A DNA stretch of 64,000 bases from Pedobacter sp. L105 (GCF_009765875.1 NZ_LMUP01000004.1:648056-712055), one strand, 5' to 3'; positions 17,966 through 26,223 are shown, counted from the stretch's first letter. Translations and numbers: made by a program. Notes: generated by a model from the sequence alone, not told the origin.

Positions 17966-18020
17966 AAATCTTTTATACAACAAAGGCGGCAAATTGCCGC
18001 CTTTGTTGTATAAAAGATTT
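17966..18020. terminator. Perfect 27-bp inverted repeat with one-base centre, probable bidirectional terminator
   Basis: The arms at 17966-17992 and 17994-18020 are exact reverse complements. The GC-rich core is AAGGCGGCAA/TTGCCGCCTT, and the outer arms are AT-rich. It lies between the small charged gene and the convergent bor-like gene. Termination is likely, though the perfect length exceeds what that needs. Confidence 0.75.
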
Positions 18021-18108
18021 GAGGCCTAAATTGTTAGAATGAATGACCAGATCGTTGATCCCAAAATGCTCATTACAATTAAAAACACAAATAAGAGTTC
18101 CTTCTTAA

Positions 18109-18405
18109 CTACTTTTTAACAGTAGTTGTGGTAGGTGTGTAAATGCCCAAAGTAATAACAGAGATCAATCCATTAACAAAGGTCTGCCTGGTAAAAACTG
18201 AATAATCAGTTGCACCCCCAGCCATTTCTTTCGAATCAGAAACACCAACTGGCGCCAGTCCGTCTATAAGGTAGTGATTCCATTTTGTTACTTCCTGATT
18301 TTTTTGCGGCCCATTACCAACAACACTTGTGTAGGTGTAACAAGAGCTAAGCATGATTGATGCGCATAATGACGCAAATACAATTTTTGTAAACTTTTTG
18401 TTCAT
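18109..18405 (-). CDS. Bor/Iss family lipoprotein homologue
   Basis: A 98-residue lipoprotein. The signal peptide ends at the lipobox LSSC (Cys about residue 22). The second half matches phage lambda Bor and E. coli Iss: QTFVNGLISVITLGIYTP is nearly identical to Bor's conserved C-terminal block. In lambda lysogens Bor is an outer-membrane lipoprotein linked to serum resistance; in Bacteroidota the role is unknown. The usual Cys residues and tail after that block are replaced by TTTTVKK. Its leader contains a 10-bp stem that ends four bases before the ATG. No other phage gene is nearby, so this is a domesticated or ancestral copy. Confidence 0.8.
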   Translation of the reverse strand: MNKKFTKIVFASLCASIMLSSCYTYTSVVGNGPQKNQEVTKWNHYLIDGLAPVGVSDSKEMAGGATDYSVFTRQTFVNGLISVITLGIYTPTTTTVKK

Positions 18406-18409
18406 ATAA

Positions 18410-18466
18410 TTTTGAGGTTAACTAAGGCAATAATCACTAAATAAATTAACATTAGCAACCTCAAAA
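18410..18466 (-). promoter_or_regulatory. Ten-base inverted repeat in the leader of the bor-like gene
   Basis: TTTTGAGGTT and AACCTCAAAA pair perfectly across a 37-base spacer. The promoter-distal arm ends four bases before the ATG, so the hairpin would overlap the ribosome-binding region. Confidence 0.5.
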
Positions 18467-18560
18467 AATTAAAAAATATAATACAAGTTAACTAAAAAGC
18501 CAAAAACACAACATAAATTATGCTAAAATAAATTATTAAAACGATTAAGTGAATATCTAT

Positions 18561-18584
18561 AATTTCAACAAATTTTGTGAAATT
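18561..18584. promoter_or_regulatory. 24-bp near-palindrome between topoisomerase IB and the bor-like gene
   Basis: The outer seven bases AATTTCA and TGAAATT match perfectly around a central AAATTT-type core, with 20 of 24 positions symmetrical. It lies about 155 bases before the bor-like start and may be an operator. Confidence 0.4.
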
Positions 18585-18617
18585 ATTAATGGTAAGCCTA
18601 TTAATAACAAAATACAA

Positions 18618-19673
18618 CTAGGCATTTTGTTGCTTTTGAGCCTCTTTCAAAAACTTCATCAACACCTTTTCATCATTTTCCATGGCCTCTATCGTATTGG
18701 GCTTTTCGGTATGGATCTTTTTTAAATATTTAGCCAGCTGGTCGTTTTCAAAAGCTTCCAGCAATAAAGGGTATACATAAGAACTCTTACAGACAGCCCT
18801 TGTGTTTCCCAGTTTACTGGCCACGCAATCCAGCACCTGCACAATGACCTTTTTCTTAGGCCGTTCTTCTTCTACATTACCCGAGCAAATAGCCAGTTGC
18901 CTTAAAGCTTCCAGGGTCCCTCCCCAGGTACGGAAATCTTTTGCTGTAAAATCACTCCCAGTGATCTCCCTGATATAATTATTAATCTTACCGGAATCTA
19001 CAGCTCTATGCTCTTTGCCTTCCGTGTAATACTGGAAAAGATCTTGCCCAGGGATCTCCATACATTTTTTCACCATCGCAGCCAGGCTCCTGTCATTTAA
19101 CGCAACCTCCTGTTTTACCCCTTTTTTACCAATAAACTTTAGCTTCAGGGTATTCCCGTCAACTTTAGCATGTTTGTTTCTTAACGTAGACAAACCATAA
19201 CTACCATATAACTGCGCATAAGATTCATTGCCCACACGGATCAGGGTTTTTTGCATAACCTGTACACAAATGGCCAGTACCTTCTGCTCATCAAACTGTT
19301 TTCTTTTTAAATCTTTGGCTATTCTTTTTCTTGCCTGCGGAAGAGCTTTTCCAAATTCCTGCAACCTGAAATATTTGTGATCAGACTGTCTCGATGTCCA
19401 TTTTGGATGATAACGGTATTGCTTCCGCTTTGCGGCATCCAGTCCGGTAGCCTGCAGATAAGCATTCTTTTTTGCCGCTATCCACACATTAGTCCATGCA
19501 GGTGGCAAAACCAATCCCTTAATTCTTTCCAGCTGAACTTCATCAGTTACTTTATTTCCGTGCTGATCCTCATAATGAAATTTGCCAGGCTTTCCTTTTC
19601 GGTAAATACCAGGCATACTGTCGGTAACATACACTAAACCACTTTCTTTAATCTCTTCAGGAGTCTGAACCAT
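18618..19673 (-). CDS. DNA topoisomerase IB
   Basis: A 351-residue type IB topoisomerase. It relaxes positive and negative supercoils through a 3'-phosphotyrosyl intermediate without ATP. Bacterial members resemble the poxvirus enzyme. Visible landmarks are KRKQYRYHPKW in the DNA clamp, RVGNESYAQ and TLRNKHAKV with the catalytic Arg, KDFRTWGGT with the second Arg and surrounding helix, and SSYVYPLLLEAFE with the nucleophilic Tyr near residue 305. Length and motif order are normal. It is transcribed alone and is divergent from fmt. Confidence 0.94.
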   Translation of the reverse strand: MVQTPEEIKESGLVYVTDSMPGIYRKGKPGKFHYEDQHGNKVTDEVQLERIKGLVLPPAWTNVWIAAKKNAYLQATGLDAAKRKQYRYHPKWTSRQSDHKYFRLQEFGKALPQARKRIAKDLKRKQFDEQKVLAICVQVMQKTLIRVGNESYAQLYGSYGLSTLRNKHAKVDGNTLKLKFIGKKGVKQEVALNDRSLAAMVKKCMEIPGQDLFQYYTEGKEHRAVDSGKINNYIREITGSDFTAKDFRTWGGTLEALRQLAICSGNVEEERPKKKVIVQVLDCVASKLGNTRAVCKSSYVYPLLLEAFENDQLAKYLKKIHTEKPNTIEAMENDEKVLMKFLKEAQKQQNA

Positions 19674-19818
19674 ATAGATTGAGCAAAATATGCGTTAAGT
19701 TTTATTTATTTTTGTTTGCTAAAACACAGTATAAGGAAACCTTTATGAGCCTTCAGCTGATCAAATAGCATACAACTCACGGTAGCTTTATTACCGATAA
19801 AAAAACAAACATAAAAAG

Positions 19819-20727
19819 ATGAGAATAGTTTTCATGGGAACACCCGATTTCGCCGTTGCTTCTCTAAATGCTTTGGTGGAAGCTGGTTACGAAATTGCAG
19901 GTGTGGTTACCGCAGCAGATAAACCGGCAGGAAGAGGCCAGAAGCTGCAGGAAAGTGCCGTAAAAAAATACGCAGTAGAAAAGGGTTTAAAAATATTACA
20001 GCCCCTGAAACTAAAAGACCCTGAGTTTATAGAAGAATTGAAGGGATTAAAAGCAGATCTACAAGTGGTAGTAGCTTTCAGAATGCTTCCTGAGATCGTT
20101 TGGGATATGCCTGCTAAAGGAACTATTAATCTGCACGCCTCCCTCCTTCCGCAATATCGTGGCGCAGCGCCAATTAACCACGCTATTATTAACGGGGAAA
20201 CTGAAAGTGGTGTAACCACCTTCTTCCTGAAACATGAAATAGATACAGGGGATGTGATTTTTTCTGAACGCGTAACAATTGCTGACGATGATTCTGCCGG
20301 CGACCTGCATGATCACTTGATGGAAGCAGGGGCCGGACTACTGGTGAAGACAGTAAAGGCTATTGAGGAAAATACATATAAGGAGCAACCACAGGTATTT
20401 TCTGACGAATTGAAACATGCACCAAAAATATTCAAGGAATTTTGTCAGATAGACTGGAATCAGCCGGTGAAGAACATTTACAATTTGATCCGCGGATTAA
20501 GCCCTTATCCTACAGCTTTTACCTTATTAAATGAAAAAACCATAAAGATCTTTAAAGCTGCCTATGAACAAACAGAACCAGGCATAACACCCGGAGAATT
20601 TCAGACAGACGGAAAAACTTATTTAAAGTTTGCTACTAAAGATGGTTTGATTAGTGTACTGGATGTGCAGTATGAAGGTAAAAAAAGAATGATGGTAGAT
20701 GAATTTCTAAGAGGAATGCGATTATAG
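19819..20727 (+). CDS. fmt: Methionyl-tRNA formyltransferase
   Basis: Formylates Met-tRNA(fMet) with 10-formyl-tetrahydrofolate for translation initiation. It has 302 residues, the normal size. The formyl-transferase domain has MGTPDFAVASL at the N-terminus, SLLPQYRGAAPI near 108-119, and the catalytic triad Asn104, His106 (NLHASLLP) and Asp142 (HEIDTGDVI). The C-terminal OB-type domain binds tRNA. It is convergent with the class IV aminotransferase; the two stops are six bases apart and share a small inverted repeat. Confidence 0.97.
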   Translation: MRIVFMGTPDFAVASLNALVEAGYEIAGVVTAADKPAGRGQKLQESAVKKYAVEKGLKILQPLKLKDPEFIEELKGLKADLQVVVAFRMLPEIVWDMPAKGTINLHASLLPQYRGAAPINHAIINGETESGVTTFFLKHEIDTGDVIFSERVTIADDDSAGDLHDHLMEAGAGLLVKTVKAIEENTYKEQPQVFSDELKHAPKIFKEFCQIDWNQPVKNIYNLIRGLSPYPTAFTLLNEKTIKIFKAAYEQTEPGITPGEFQTDGKTYLKFATKDGLISVLDVQYEGKKRMMVDEFLRGMRL

Positions 20728-20740
20728 CTTAGGCTATAAT
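20721..20740. terminator. Short inverted repeat across the fmt and aminotransferase stop codons
   Basis: ATTATAGC and GCTATAAT pair around TTAG. It overlaps both convergent gene ends. There is no T tract, so a terminator function is weakly supported. Confidence 0.35.
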
Positions 20741-21573
20741 GCATTCAGCAATGAACTTAGGGACTTCGTTACCTCATTGAAATAACGCTTCCTTCCATAT
20801 CCCATTACCCATCGGATACCTGTGGTAGCGTTGGTAATAAAAACTTCTTCAGCTTCATTTAATACCTCAGGATTAATCTGTGCCTCCACAATAGGAATGG
20901 CATTGGATTTAGCTGCCTGCATCACTACATTTCGCATTACACCTGCAATACACCCTTCAGAAAGTGCAGGTGTATATATTTGTTTATCATACACCACAAA
21001 TACATTAGAACTGATGCTCTCACAAAGAAAGCCATGCTGATTAAGGATCAATGCTTCATCCAGCCGATGCTGTTTCTTATATAGACCAGCCATCACATAT
21101 AGTAAAGAATTACTTGTTTTATAATTGGAAAGCTTATTTACAGGCTTGGTGATTTCGTCATATACATTAATGATGAGGCCTTTTTTATTCAGCTCATAAC
21201 CATTTGACTCCATCGCCCCGGCTTCCAGTACATAACCAGATTTATTGCTATCCGGTGTATACAGCCCATCCCCATCACGATAAACAGAAAGACGGAACCT
21301 TACATTTTCTTTCAGCTTGTTCTTTTTACATAATTCTGCTGTTTTTTGTTTTAGAAAATAATCATCAAACAAAATCCCTCCTTCCATCTTCAAGGCATTC
21401 ATTCCTGCCTGTAGCCGGTCGGCATGCAGCTCTGCAAATTTCAACTTACCACCAGACATACGCATAGATTCAAATAGCCCGTCACCATATCTGAAACCCC
21501 TGTTTTTAGCGGTCAAAATAGTTTGGTCTACTTCAATGAACTGGTCGTTATGTAAAATATATCCTTGTTGCAT
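20734..21573 (-). CDS. pabC: Class IV aminotransferase, PabC/BCAT-like
   Basis: A 279-residue PLP enzyme of fold type IV. The Schiff-base Lys is Lys152 in SNYKTSNSLL. The N-terminal NRGFRYGDGLFESMR contains the phosphate-binding environment and is typical of aminodeoxychorismate lyase and branched-chain aminotransferases. ESISSNVFVVYD and GCIAGVMR complete the site. Aminodeoxychorismate lyase (making 4-aminobenzoate for folate) is favoured because pabB and folC occur in the window, but they are not adjacent, and D-amino-acid or branched-chain transamination cannot be excluded. The gene follows rluD on the minus strand after four bases, so the two form an operon. Confidence 0.78.
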   Translation of the reverse strand: MQQGYILHNDQFIEVDQTILTAKNRGFRYGDGLFESMRMSGGKLKFAELHADRLQAGMNALKMEGGILFDDYFLKQKTAELCKKNKLKENVRFRLSVYRDGDGLYTPDSNKSGYVLEAGAMESNGYELNKKGLIINVYDEITKPVNKLSNYKTSNSLLYVMAGLYKKQHRLDEALILNQHGFLCESISSNVFVVYDKQIYTPALSEGCIAGVMRNVVMQAAKSNAIPIVEAQINPEVLNEAEEVFITNATTGIRWVMGYGRKRYFNEVTKSLSSLLNAL

Positions 21574-21577
21574 TAAT

Positions 21578-22606
21578 TTATGACAGTGCGCTATAGTTTC
21601 TCCATTTGTTCAATACAGCTTCAAAATCTGGTGGCAAAGGTGCTTCAAATTCCATATATTCCTTTGTGGTAGGATGTATAAAACCTAAAGTCTGTGCATG
21701 TAAGGCCTGACGCGGCAGCATCTCAAAGCAGTTAGCTACAAATTGTTTGTACTTGGTAAAGGTGGTTCCTTTAAGAATTTTATCGCCGCCGTAATTGGCG
21801 TCGTTAAATAAAGGATGATGAATATGCTGCATATGTGCCCTGATCTGATGCGTCCGTCCCGTTTCCAGCTGACAGCTGATTAAAGTAACATAATTTAAAC
21901 GTTCCAAAACCGAATAATGCGTAACCGACCATTTGCCTTTATCTTCTTCATCATAAACATCCATTACAATCCGGTTTTTTGCGCTTCTGCCGATATACCC
22001 AGAAACTGTGCCATTTTCTTCAATATCGCCCCAGGCAAGCGCAATATATTTACGGGTTATGCTATGGTCAAAAAATTGTTTAGCCAGTTTGGTCATGGTA
22101 ATTTCGTTCTTGCTGATGATCAGCAAACCAGAAGTATCTTTATCAATCCGGTGTACCAATCCTGGGCGCCCTTCATTACCCGGCAATTGCGGCAGCTGTT
22201 CGAAATGGAAAGCCAAAGCATTAACCAATGTGCCTGTATAATTATTAAATCCAGGGTGAACCACCATTCCTGCCGGTTTATTAACGATCAGCAGATCAGC
22301 ATCTTCATAAACAATATCCAATGCGATATCTTCCGGATAAACTTCTGTGTCTCTGGGAGGATGTGGAAATACAATAGAAATTTCGTCAGCAGGTTTAACC
22401 TTATAACTCGCCTTTACTGTAGCCTTGTTGACCAATACATTTCCTGCATCAATTGCATTTTGTATCCTGTTTCTGGATGCATTCTGCAAACGCTGCATCA
22501 GAAATTTATCAACGCGCAAAGGGGATTGCCCGTTATCTACAATGATACCAAAATGTTCATATAAATCCTGCTCTTCTAATTCCAGCGCACTTGTATTGTT
22601 TTCCAT
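21578..22606 (-). CDS. RluD/RluA family 23S rRNA pseudouridine synthase
   Basis: A 342-residue pseudouridine synthase that isomerises uridines in 23S rRNA. An S4 RNA-binding domain covers about residues 29-80. The catalytic domain contains VHRIDKDTSG at 151-160, with the catalytic Asp155. RTHQIRAHMQHI follows near residue 255 and contributes to RNA and base positioning. The RluD branch (helix 69 positions 1911, 1915 and 1917) is the best match by length and the S4 domain. It is followed after four bases by the class IV aminotransferase. Confidence 0.9.
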   Translation of the reverse strand: MENNTSALELEEQDLYEHFGIIVDNGQSPLRVDKFLMQRLQNASRNRIQNAIDAGNVLVNKATVKASYKVKPADEISIVFPHPPRDTEVYPEDIALDIVYEDADLLIVNKPAGMVVHPGFNNYTGTLVNALAFHFEQLPQLPGNEGRPGLVHRIDKDTSGLLIISKNEITMTKLAKQFFDHSITRKYIALAWGDIEENGTVSGYIGRSAKNRIVMDVYDEEDKGKWSVTHYSVLERLNYVTLISCQLETGRTHQIRAHMQHIHHPLFNDANYGGDKILKGTTFTKYKQFVANCFEMLPRQALHAQTLGFIHPTTKEYMEFEAPLPPDFEAVLNKWRNYSALS

Positions 22607-22825
22607 TAGTTTTATTCCTATTTATCCTGAATTAAATATACATCGATTATATTCAGGCTGGCCTGCGCCGGTTATTATGGATACAGGCTATTGATCGCTT
22701 TTGAAAGCCCAGCACATGATGTTTCCATTCTGCAAAACTAATCTTTAACAATTACATTTATGAAAAGAAATGGATTGAAATAAATAAGACACGAGATATA
22801 ACGAAACTGCACTGGTAAAAGACGC

Positions 22826-22833
22826 TATATTTG
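22826..22833 (+). promoter_or_regulatory. -7 promoter box four bases before the desulfhydrase start
   Basis: TATATTTG matches TAnnTTTG and ends at 22833. The ATG at 22838 would coincide with the expected transcription start, suggesting a leaderless message. Confidence 0.45.
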
Positions 22834-22837
22834 TTTC

Positions 22838-23707
22838 ATGTTTACAGATCTAAACAGCCCGCTACAGCAATTGAAACATTCTCGTTTATCCAACTTATGG
22901 ATGAAAAGGGATGACCTGATTGACCCCTATATCTCAGGGAATAAATGGCGCAAGCTTAAATATCTATTAAAGGACGCTGCTGAAAAGAATAAAAATCACC
23001 TGGTAACTTTTGGAGGAGCTTATTCCAATCATTTGGTAGCTACCGCTGCTGCAGCTGCCCGCTCCGGTTTACAGGCTACAGCTTTTGTAAGAGGAGAAGA
23101 AGTGATCAACGAAATGCTGGTACTTTGTAAACTATATGGTATGCAGTTGATCTTCACCGATCGGGAAACCTATAAAGACAAGGTAGCCTGTTATCGGAAG
23201 TACTTTGGGGAAAACACAGATACTTATTTCATAGATGAGGGAGGAGCTTCGACAGAAGCGGTTAAGGGATGTGCAGAATTGATTTCAGAATTACCTGCAG
23301 ATGTAGAGCATATCTTTTGTGCCGCAGGGACCGGTACCACAGCTGCAGGAATATTAAAAGGTATCCAGGAAGCCGGATGGAAAACCAAACTGCATGTTAT
23401 CCCTGTATTAAAAAGCGGGAATTTTATTCGTGAAGAGATCAATAAGTATGTAGCTGTAACCGATCACCTGTTACTCCATACCGATTATCATTTTGGTGGT
23501 TATGCTAAAACGCAACCTGCTTTGCTTGAATTTATGAAGCAATTTATTGCAAACCACGGAATTTTGATTGATCCGGTTTACACAGCGAAGATGTGTTTTG
23601 CTATCCAGGACCTGACCACACAGAATTATTTTAAAAATGAGGAGAAGATCGTTGCTATCCATACAGGTGGCCTGCTTGGCATCATGGGGATGAAAGAGAA
23701 ATTCTAA
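22838..23707 (+). CDS. PLP-dependent D-cysteine desulfhydrase / ACC deaminase family
   Basis: A 289-residue fold-type II PLP enzyme of the ACC deaminase/D-cysteine desulfhydrase family. It would break down D-cysteine to pyruvate, H2S and ammonia, or open 1-aminocyclopropane-1-carboxylate. The PLP Lys is Lys36 in GNKWRKLKYLL. TFGGAYSNHLVATAAAAA contains the Ser-Asn substrate-binding pair, and AAGTGTTAAGI is the phosphate-binding loop. The sequence is shorter than typical ACC deaminases (about 338 residues), so desulfhydrase activity is more likely than ethylene-precursor deamination. It overlaps the convergent SHOCT gene by four bases at the stops. Confidence 0.88.
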   Translation: MFTDLNSPLQQLKHSRLSNLWMKRDDLIDPYISGNKWRKLKYLLKDAAEKNKNHLVTFGGAYSNHLVATAAAAARSGLQATAFVRGEEVINEMLVLCKLYGMQLIFTDRETYKDKVACYRKYFGENTDTYFIDEGGASTEAVKGCAELISELPADVEHIFCAAGTGTTAAGILKGIQEAGWKTKLHVIPVLKSGNFIREEINKYVAVTDHLLLHTDYHFGGYAKTQPALLEFMKQFIANHGILIDPVYTAKMCFAIQDLTTQNYFKNEEKIVAIHTGGLLGIMGMKEKF

Positions 23708-24165
23708 TTAGTCAGCAGCTTTTTCTTCTCTGCATCAAATTCTGCCTGAGTAAGGACCCCGGCATCCAGTAATTTCTTCAATTTCATTAACTCGTCGGCC
23801 ACACCTCCTGTAGAATTTTGTATAGGACTACATGGAATAACCTCACATGCGTCGATCGCATCTTCAATGGCGATTTCATATTTCACCCCTCTATCCCTGA
23901 CAACAAAAAGTATCTTTTCAGTACTTCCCGTTTTAAAGACATCTATACTTCTTATTTTTAGGGAAGCTCCATTATATAATCTGTTCATAACGCCGAGATT
24001 AGATTGTACAAAGACAAAATCTCCATTCCCTCCAGCGCCTTTTCCAAGTTTCACCTCACCATATATTTTATAGGTAATTCCATTTGTGGCTTTGTAATAA
24101 GCAGTATCCTGGGCAAAACAGTGCGCGGAAACTAAAAGAAAAATTAACAACAATAGCTTTTTCAT
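23704..24165 (-). CDS. Exported SHOCT-domain protein
   Basis: A 153-residue protein with a signal peptide (residues 1-18, ending CFAQ) and a middle region of unknown fold. It ends with the SHOCT domain DELMKLKKLLDAGVLTQAEFDAEKKKLL at about residues 124-151. SHOCT domains are short alpha-hairpins thought to mediate oligomerisation. The middle contains CEVIPCSPIQ with two cysteines. The role is unknown. It overlaps the end of the convergent desulfhydrase by four bases. The sigma/anti-sigma pair lies upstream in the same direction, but 139 bases separate them. Confidence 0.78.
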   Translation of the reverse strand: MKKLLLLIFLLVSAHCFAQDTAYYKATNGITYKIYGEVKLGKGAGGNGDFVFVQSNLGVMNRLYNGASLKIRSIDVFKTGSTEKILFVVRDRGVKYEIAIEDAIDACEVIPCSPIQNSTGGVADELMKLKKLLDAGVLTQAEFDAEKKKLLTN

Positions 24166-24304
24166 TATCCCCTTATTGAGTTTACACGAATTTAGTTACA
24201 ACCAGGGATTAAAAGTATATAGAAAAGTGATCTTTTTTTGTAACTTTAGAAATACATCTGTCCTATAGCTGAGTCTACCATCTGTATGACTATACTAAGA
24301 ATTT

Positions 24305-24808
24305 TTAGCGGGCCTTTTGCTGTATAAATTTTATTTCTAACTGCTCCATTTCTTTTTGCAGAGACCGGTTTTCGAAGTAAAAATAGATAGCACAGGCCAG
24401 GAATATTTTCCCTAGGAGGAAAACAGCGCCAAACACCCATCGCCATATTTTATGTATCTGCATATGACTTGACGTAGATTCTACATCAATAAACAGATTG
24501 TTTTTAGGTCTTTTATAGTGACTTCGGTTCTCTTTTGATGGATTTCTTACGATCAAAGCGTCAGCATCGGACTTATCCATTACTTCTTTAATACCTGCTT
24601 CAATTTTCATCCAAATATCTGAGGGAGGTATTATTGCCAAATGTTGAGCAACATTTTCCATATCACATTCCAATTCACTCAAGGCTTCCTGTATTTGGGG
24701 AAACTTTCCTTTTAAGTATAATAATTCCCTGACTTCCGCTTCAGAGGCGGAACCCAATACATATGCTTCCAATACTCCGCTTTCTATGTATTCGTTAATT
24801 TCCACCAC
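24305..24808 (-). CDS. Anti-sigma factor-like membrane protein
   Basis: A 167-residue single-pass protein. The N-terminus EYIESGVLEAYVLGSASEAEVRELLYL is the segment found at the start of Bacteroidota anti-sigma factors (zinc-less RskA-like). One membrane helix lies near residues 128-148 (WVFGAVFLLGKIFLACAIYFYF), followed by a short coiled-coil tail (QKEMEQLEIKFIQQKA). The usual long extracytoplasmic domain is missing, so signal sensing must use another protein or the membrane. It starts with GTG inside the sigma gene, with a 14-base overlap, indicating translational coupling. Confidence 0.8.
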   Translation of the reverse strand: MVEINEYIESGVLEAYVLGSASEAEVRELLYLKGKFPQIQEALSELECDMENVAQHLAIIPPSDIWMKIEAGIKEVMDKSDADALIVRNPSKENRSHYKRPKNNLFIDVESTSSHMQIHKIWRWVFGAVFLLGKIFLACAIYFYFENRSLQKEMEQLEIKFIQQKAR

Positions 24809-25271
24809 TTTTTTTCATTATTGCGAAAGCTTCTTTTAAAGTCTTTCTGATTACATCATCTGTTTCATTTAGTTCAACTGAAATTGCGGCAATTGATCTT
24901 CCATAGTAATAAACTCTATAAAAAACCTGCTTCTGTAAAGCAGTCATTTGTTCGAGATATCGATTGCGAAAATTATGCACCACTTTATCAGCTCTAATAG
25001 TTATATCCACAGGCTCAGCAGTGGTAAGGGATGTTATTTTATTTCTGGCAAAACTTTGCAGTTGACACCAGCTATTGGTATCCTTCCAATCCATTTCATT
25101 AATCTGTTTAGAAAGATCACAGAACACCTGCACCAGATATTCTTCTGCTAATTTACGATCCCTGACAATTTCATAAATATAACCTAGCAGCATTCCCCCA
25201 TACTTATCGTAAAGGCAACGTACACTTTCGGGCTTATTTACTGTTAATTCCTGTCGGTTGATTTTCAGCAT
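24795..25271 (-). CDS. Small ECF-type sigma factor (RpoE-like)
   Basis: A 158-residue sigma-70-family protein of the extracytoplasmic-function type. Region 2 lies at about 19-80 (CLYDKYGGMLLGYIYEIVRDRKLAEEYLVQVFCDL) and region 4 at about 110-155 (MTALQKQVFYRVYYYGRSIAAISVELNETDDVIRKTLKEAFAIM). Both are slightly shorter and more divergent than typical. It overlaps and precedes its anti-sigma gene, the standard ECF arrangement. Targets probably include this operon and perhaps the divergent gene at 25560. The trigger is unknown. Confidence 0.82.
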   Translation of the reverse strand: MLKINRQELTVNKPESVRCLYDKYGGMLLGYIYEIVRDRKLAEEYLVQVFCDLSKQINEMDWKDTNSWCQLQSFARNKITSLTTAEPVDITIRADKVVHNFRNRYLEQMTALQKQVFYRVYYYGRSIAAISVELNETDDVIRKTLKEAFAIMKKSGGN

Positions 25272-25559
25272 ATCTATAAATTCTTTAAAGTAGACTTCAT
25301 TATTATTTATCTAAAGTCCTGGCTTACTTTAATTAATCATAAAATTAGATAAAGTTTATAAGATTTAAAAATCAGCAAAAAATTTTGTAGGTAAGTTACA
25401 TCTATACGCAGTCACTGTATATAAAACCGAATAACTTTTTACCGTTTTATGTAAGTTTATTCGTTTTGTTCATTTCATTATTCAAGATTAAGTATTCATC
25501 TTTAGCAGCAGAAGTTATAGTCTCAATAGACGAAATGCGCAAAGTTAATAGGGATATAT

Positions 25560-26090
25560 ATGAACATTCAATTAACAACAATCTTAATGGATACTCAAAA
25601 TTTTGAATTTCTTGCAGAAGGCAACGCGGCTACGTATAAAAATATATGGCGCCATACGATTGCAGGAATTGGATATATGGCAATTGTAATTTTCGTACTA
25701 TATTTTATGGGGAGACCGCAATGGCATACAAGACTTTTAGTGATCATTAGCATTTGGACTATAGCCTTACTTTATTCAACTTATACTGGTAAATTCGTTA
25801 CTAAAATATTGGTAGATAAACTGGCAGGAATAGTAACTGTGTATTACTATAATGTAAATACCGGAGAAAATTCGAAGATCTTTAATGTTAGAGGATCTAA
25901 CATCAGTTATAAATTTGAGGTTTCGAGATCCCCGGCATGGCGATTAATTCTGAGTGATCAGGAAGCATCATTTAAGTTATCCACGCCATCATGGCCAAAA
26001 AATAAAAATTCGCGAAATACATTTACAAAAGAGAATTTGGATTACTTATATCAACTACTTTCCATTGAAAATAAAACTAATTTGGTTTGA
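25560..26090 (+). CDS. Two-TM membrane protein of unknown function, PH-like C-terminus
   Basis: A 176-residue protein I do not recognise. Two hydrophobic helices lie at about residues 35-52 and 60-77. The C-terminal half (about 85-170) alternates strand-like segments (ILVDKLAGIVTVYYYN, WRLILSDQEASFKLS) and ends in a helix, compatible with a bacterial PH-like or YcxB-like domain on the cytoplasmic side. This is inference from pattern. The start could also be the ATG at 25587 (MDTQNFEF). It diverges from the sigma factor gene across 288 bases, so it may be a target of that sigma factor. It ends at a good terminator. Confidence 0.55.
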   Translation: MNIQLTTILMDTQNFEFLAEGNAATYKNIWRHTIAGIGYMAIVIFVLYFMGRPQWHTRLLVIISIWTIALLYSTYTGKFVTKILVDKLAGIVTVYYYNVNTGENSKIFNVRGSNISYKFEVSRSPAWRLILSDQEASFKLSTPSWPKNKNSRNTFTKENLDYLYQLLSIENKTNLV

Positions 26091-26159
26091 AAGATCACCG
26101 GGGAAACGATAAACCCACTTTAAACTGTTTAAACCCTGTTTTTGCTTTTCTACCCAAAA

Positions 26160-26192
26160 TACCCCCTGGATTTGTTATTCAGGGGGTTTTTA
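26160..26192 (+). terminator. Rho-independent terminator before lysine 6-transaminase
   Basis: ACCCCCTG and CAGGGGGT form an eight-base GC-rich stem around an 11-base loop, followed by TTTT. Confidence 0.88.
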
Positions 26193-26223
26193 CTACATTT
26201 GGAGCGAACCAAATTATAAAATT

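Noticed and set aside
21917..22564. 215-codon plus-strand ORF opposite rluD
   Set aside because: It is wholly antisense to a conserved pseudouridine synthase, is Cys/Phe/Asn-rich without domain or signal, and has no promoter.
23704..23707. Four-base overlap of convergent stop codons suggesting a fusion or frameshift
   Set aside because: Both reading frames are complete and end at normal family lengths, so it is simple compaction.
22838..23707. True ACC deaminase of plant-associated bacteria
   Set aside because: The protein is about 50 residues shorter than typical ACC deaminases and fits the D-cysteine desulfhydrase branch at least as well.
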